DNA of 64,000 nt, from positions 1-64,000 of the forward strand of contig NZ_ATAE01000006.1 in the NCBI RefSeq assembly GCF_000474275.2, written 5' to 3'. Below the pieces are notes generated by a model. That model saw only the letters and a program-made list of their open reading frames with translations. It searched no databases and had not been told where the DNA came from. Below, piece by piece: positions 62,088-64,000 of this stretch (position 1 is the stretch's first letter; every line of letters starts with the position of its first letter). Source of the stretch: Alkalihalophilus marmarensis DSM 21297. GTDB lineage: Bacteria > Bacillota > Bacilli > Bacillales > Bacillaceae_D. The position numbers were made by a program, and so were the translations under genes.

Positions 62088-62595
62088 TACGAACGAGAGA
62101 CTAGAAGGAGAAAAGGTAGAAGCATATTTAAATGATCAAGGTGTTATCCATGAAAACTGGTCAACAGATAAACTACCGTCTCACTTAGTTGAAAAGTACA
62201 CATTATCAGAGGCTGAGAAAGAAGAAATTCTAGAAGTTTATGCAAATGAAATTGCTGATATTTCAGAGAGAAGAGGCTATCTAACTGCAGATGTAATCTC
62301 ACTATCTTCTGCTACGCCCAAGCTTGAAGATTTACTTAAAAACTTTAAGCAAGAACACCATCATACTGATGACGAAGTACGTTATATTGTGAGCGGACAT
62401 GGGATATTTGCTATTGAGGGGAAAGATGGCCGTTTCTTTGAAGTAGAGTTAGAACCGGGCGATCTAATTTCTGTACCTGAAAATTATCGTCACTATTTCA
62501 CGCTGCAAGAAGATCGCCAAGTCGTAGCCATTCGCATTTTTAAAACAAAAGAAGGATGGGTGCCGGTATATGATCGAAAAGAGGAAGTAAAATAA
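62065..62595 (+). CDS. mtnD: Acireductone dioxygenase
   Basis: Cupin metalloenzyme that, with Fe2+, cleaves the acireductone to formate and the methionine keto-acid. 176 residues: metal motif HHHTDDEVRYIVSGHG near 92 and second His in ENYRHYFTL near 139. Ends the mtnWXBD operon. The keto-acid aminotransferase (mtnE) that completes the pathway is absent from this window. Confidence 0.95.
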   Translation: MATLRFHDTNERLEGEKVEAYLNDQGVIHENWSTDKLPSHLVEKYTLSEAEKEEILEVYANEIADISERRGYLTADVISLSSATPKLEDLLKNFKQEHHHTDDEVRYIVSGHGIFAIEGKDGRFFEVELEPGDLISVPENYRHYFTLQEDRQVVAIRIFKTKEGWVPVYDRKEEVK

Positions 62596-62743
62596 AAAAA
62601 GCTGGGACGGAAGTATTTAACTGAGAGCGAACAAAATGCTACTTCATCTGAAGCATAGTATGAAGCGGAGTGTTGAAAAAACTTTACTCCTCTGGCGTTA
62701 TTGTTTGCAAGACTCATTAAATGCTTTGTCCTTTTTTCTTTTT
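62596..62743. other. Intergenic with repeat tag
   Basis: GCTGGGACGGAAGTATTTAA begins a few bases after the mtnD stop and matches the opening word of the composite repeats, but the GC-rich modules are missing. Likely a decayed or minimal copy. No terminator of good quality is seen. Confidence 0.5.
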
Positions 62744-63370
62744 TTAATAGAGGCGCTGCATGTAGCTTTCTTCAAGCTGCTGCTGAATTGTTTCTGTGTC
62801 ACGATTCAATGTCTTTGCATGACTTGATAAAATAGAGGCTGGATTTGGAAGTTCATTATCATACGAAGTTGAATCCCATAAGTTTGAACGAATAAAAGCT
62901 TTGGCACAGTGTATGAAGCACTCTTCTACCTCAACGACTATTCCTAAAATGGGGATTTTCCCTTTTACACTCATTGATTCTAATAAATTTTGATCATTCG
63001 TTACTCTAGCCTTCCCGTTGATTCGTAGAGTTTCATTAAGTCCAGGAATGATACATAACAAGCCTATCTGAGAGTTCTGAAGAATGTTTTTGATGGAATC
63101 AAGCCGCTTATTGCCTGGTCTCTCAGGAATAATCAATGTTTTTGAATCAAGGATGGATACAAAGCCCGGAGCATCTCCTCGTGGTGATGCGTCACATAAA
63201 CCAGCTGCGTTGGCTGTAGATAATACGACAAAGGGAGATTTAGATAGAAACTCGCTCACATGCCGATCAATGTGATCAATAACTTTTCGTTTAGCTAAAA
63301 GACTAGGTTCCCCAAGCATATTTAAAAGTTCATTTTCTGTATTAATAAAAGAACAATCAGACAATTTCAT
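62744..63370 (-). CDS. Pyridoxamine 5-phosphate oxidase-like flavin protein (MSMEG_1061 type)
   Basis: 208-residue PPOX-class split-barrel protein: FVVLSTANAAGLCDASPRGDAPGFV near 46-70 and the IPERPGNKRLDSIKNILQN segment near 82-100, both typical of the MSMEG_1061/TIGR04025 branch; LRINGKARVT near 114. It probably binds FMN or F420-like flavin; substrate unknown. Followed by no terminator. AAAGGAGC ribosome site on the minus strand. Confidence 0.85.
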   Translation of the reverse strand: MKLSDCSFINTENELLNMLGEPSLLAKRKVIDHIDRHVSEFLSKSPFVVLSTANAAGLCDASPRGDAPGFVSILDSKTLIIPERPGNKRLDSIKNILQNSQIGLLCIIPGLNETLRINGKARVTNDQNLLESMSVKGKIPILGIVVEVEECFIHCAKAFIRSNLWDSTSYDNELPNPASILSSHAKTLNRDTETIQQQLEESYMQRLY

Positions 63371-63515
63371 AGATTAAAGCTCCTTTGGTTGATTTTACTA
63401 TATTTATCATACTAACTTCCTTGTCGTTCGTAAATGCTTTAATGCTTATTTCTGATGTTTATGAAAACCTGAATTAGGGAAAGGATTTATTGAGATAGTA
63501 AAAGGAGTGAATGAA

Positions 63516-64000
63516 ATGAATATACTAGTAGTTGGAGCAAATGGAAATGTAGCAAAGCAAGCTATTAAAGAATTAAGCAAAAGTGATCATAAGGCAGTAG
63601 CGATGATTAGAGATGACAAACAGACAGAATCACTTATGGATGCAGGCGCAGACAGAGTGGTCATTGCTGATTTAGAGGAAAATATCGATCATGCCTTTGA
63701 CGGGATAGATGCTGTCATCTTTGCAGCTGGTTCTGGAGGTCATACCGGGGCAGATAAAACGATTTTAATTGACATGTGGGGTGCGATGAAAGCAGTAGAT
63801 GCTGCGAAAAAACATAAGGTCGACCGCTTTGTTCTGCTTAGCTCAATGGGGACTGTTGATCCTGATAAGAGTGATCGCATCAAACATTACCTTGTTGCTA
63901 AAAAAATAGCAGACGATCATCTAAAACAATCAGGTTTAAATTATACAATCGTACGACCAGGCACTCTCACAGATGATGAGGCTCTTGGAAAAATTAAACT
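63516..64000 (+). CDS. NAD(P)-binding SDR-like protein, truncated by window end
   Basis: First 161 codons of an atypical SDR (YhfK/NmrA-like): VVGANGNVAKQAIKEL near 5-20, AVIFAAGSGGHTGADKT near 71, and IVRPGTLTDDEALG near 145. The motif pattern is that of NAD(P)-binding proteins related to flavin reductases and YhfK. AAAGGAG 8 nt before ATG at 63516; an ATG five nt earlier is out of frame. The 3-prime end lies outside the window. Confidence 0.83.
   Translation, partial: MNILVVGANGNVAKQAIKELSKSDHKAVAMIRDDKQTESLMDAGADRVVIADLEENIDHAFDGIDAVIFAAGSGGHTGADKTILIDMWGAMKAVDAAKKHKVDRFVLLSSMGTVDPDKSDRIKHYLVAKKIADDHLKQSGLNYTIVRPGTLTDDEALGKIK

Overview
The window reads as chromosomal DNA of a low-GC, spore-forming Gram-positive of the Bacillaceae, most likely an alkaliphile (Alkalihalobacillus/Halalkalibacter-like). 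Evidence: strong AGGAGG-type ribosome sites with ATG/GTG/TTG starts, T-box, S-box and purine riboswitches, a TnrA regulator, a YjcZ-type spore peptide, an AsnO-type asparagine synthetase, and a NaChBac-type voltage-gated sodium channel of the kind known from alkaliphilic bacilli. I see no rRNA, tRNA, CRISPR array, transposase or prophage. The window is ordinary core/accessory chromosome with intergenic repeats.

Layout. 0.1-4.6 kb: tnrA, divergent from a siroheme operon (uroporphyrinogen methyltransferase-HemD fusion, sirB, sirC) with a consensus TnrA box between them, then folE2. 4.7-9 kb: a small anchored protein, aspartokinase, the sodium channel and a renalase-like flavoprotein. 9-9.6 kb: a composite repeat. 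9.6-13.1 kb: proBAC under a proline T-box. 13.2-21.5 kb: a short-chain dehydrogenase, small proteins, asnO, a TetR-YhgE pair, a DUF3231 protein, and a peroxiredoxin-like gene whose active-site Cys codon is TGA, followed by a SECIS-like hairpin. 21.7-31.3 kb: a signalling/glycosyltransferase cluster (Hpt-REC-GGDEF-REC, HEAT, GT2, REC, hybrid histidine kinase), a second repeat and a chemoreceptor. 31.5-39.5 kb: a C30 carotenoid cluster in two convergent operons, both of whose promoters carry 11-bp-spaced TGTACA-like repeats. 39.6-49.2 kb: two dehydrogenases, xpt-NCS2 permease under a guanine riboswitch, an orphan peptide-binding lipoprotein, a YjcZ peptide, and a PTS IIA / antiterminator / fructokinase group with a RAT element. 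49.5-56 kb: a CC-motif small protein, an unknown protein with CstA, YcgQ/YcgR, a UPF0316 protein and a His-rich COG0523 GTPase. 56-62.6 kb: a third repeat and the methionine salvage genes mtnKA and mtnWXBD, divergent, each under its own S-box. 62.7-64 kb: a PPOX-family protein and a truncated NAD(P)-binding protein.

Features most worth a second look: (1) the candidate selenoprotein at 20967-21533; (2) the composite repeats at about 9, 29 and 56 kb, whose second module keeps a terminal stem by compensatory changes; (3) paired 11-bp direct repeats at both carotenoid promoters, suggesting a MerR-type CarH/LitR-like regulator encoded elsewhere. All homology statements come from recognising sequence motifs, not from database searches.
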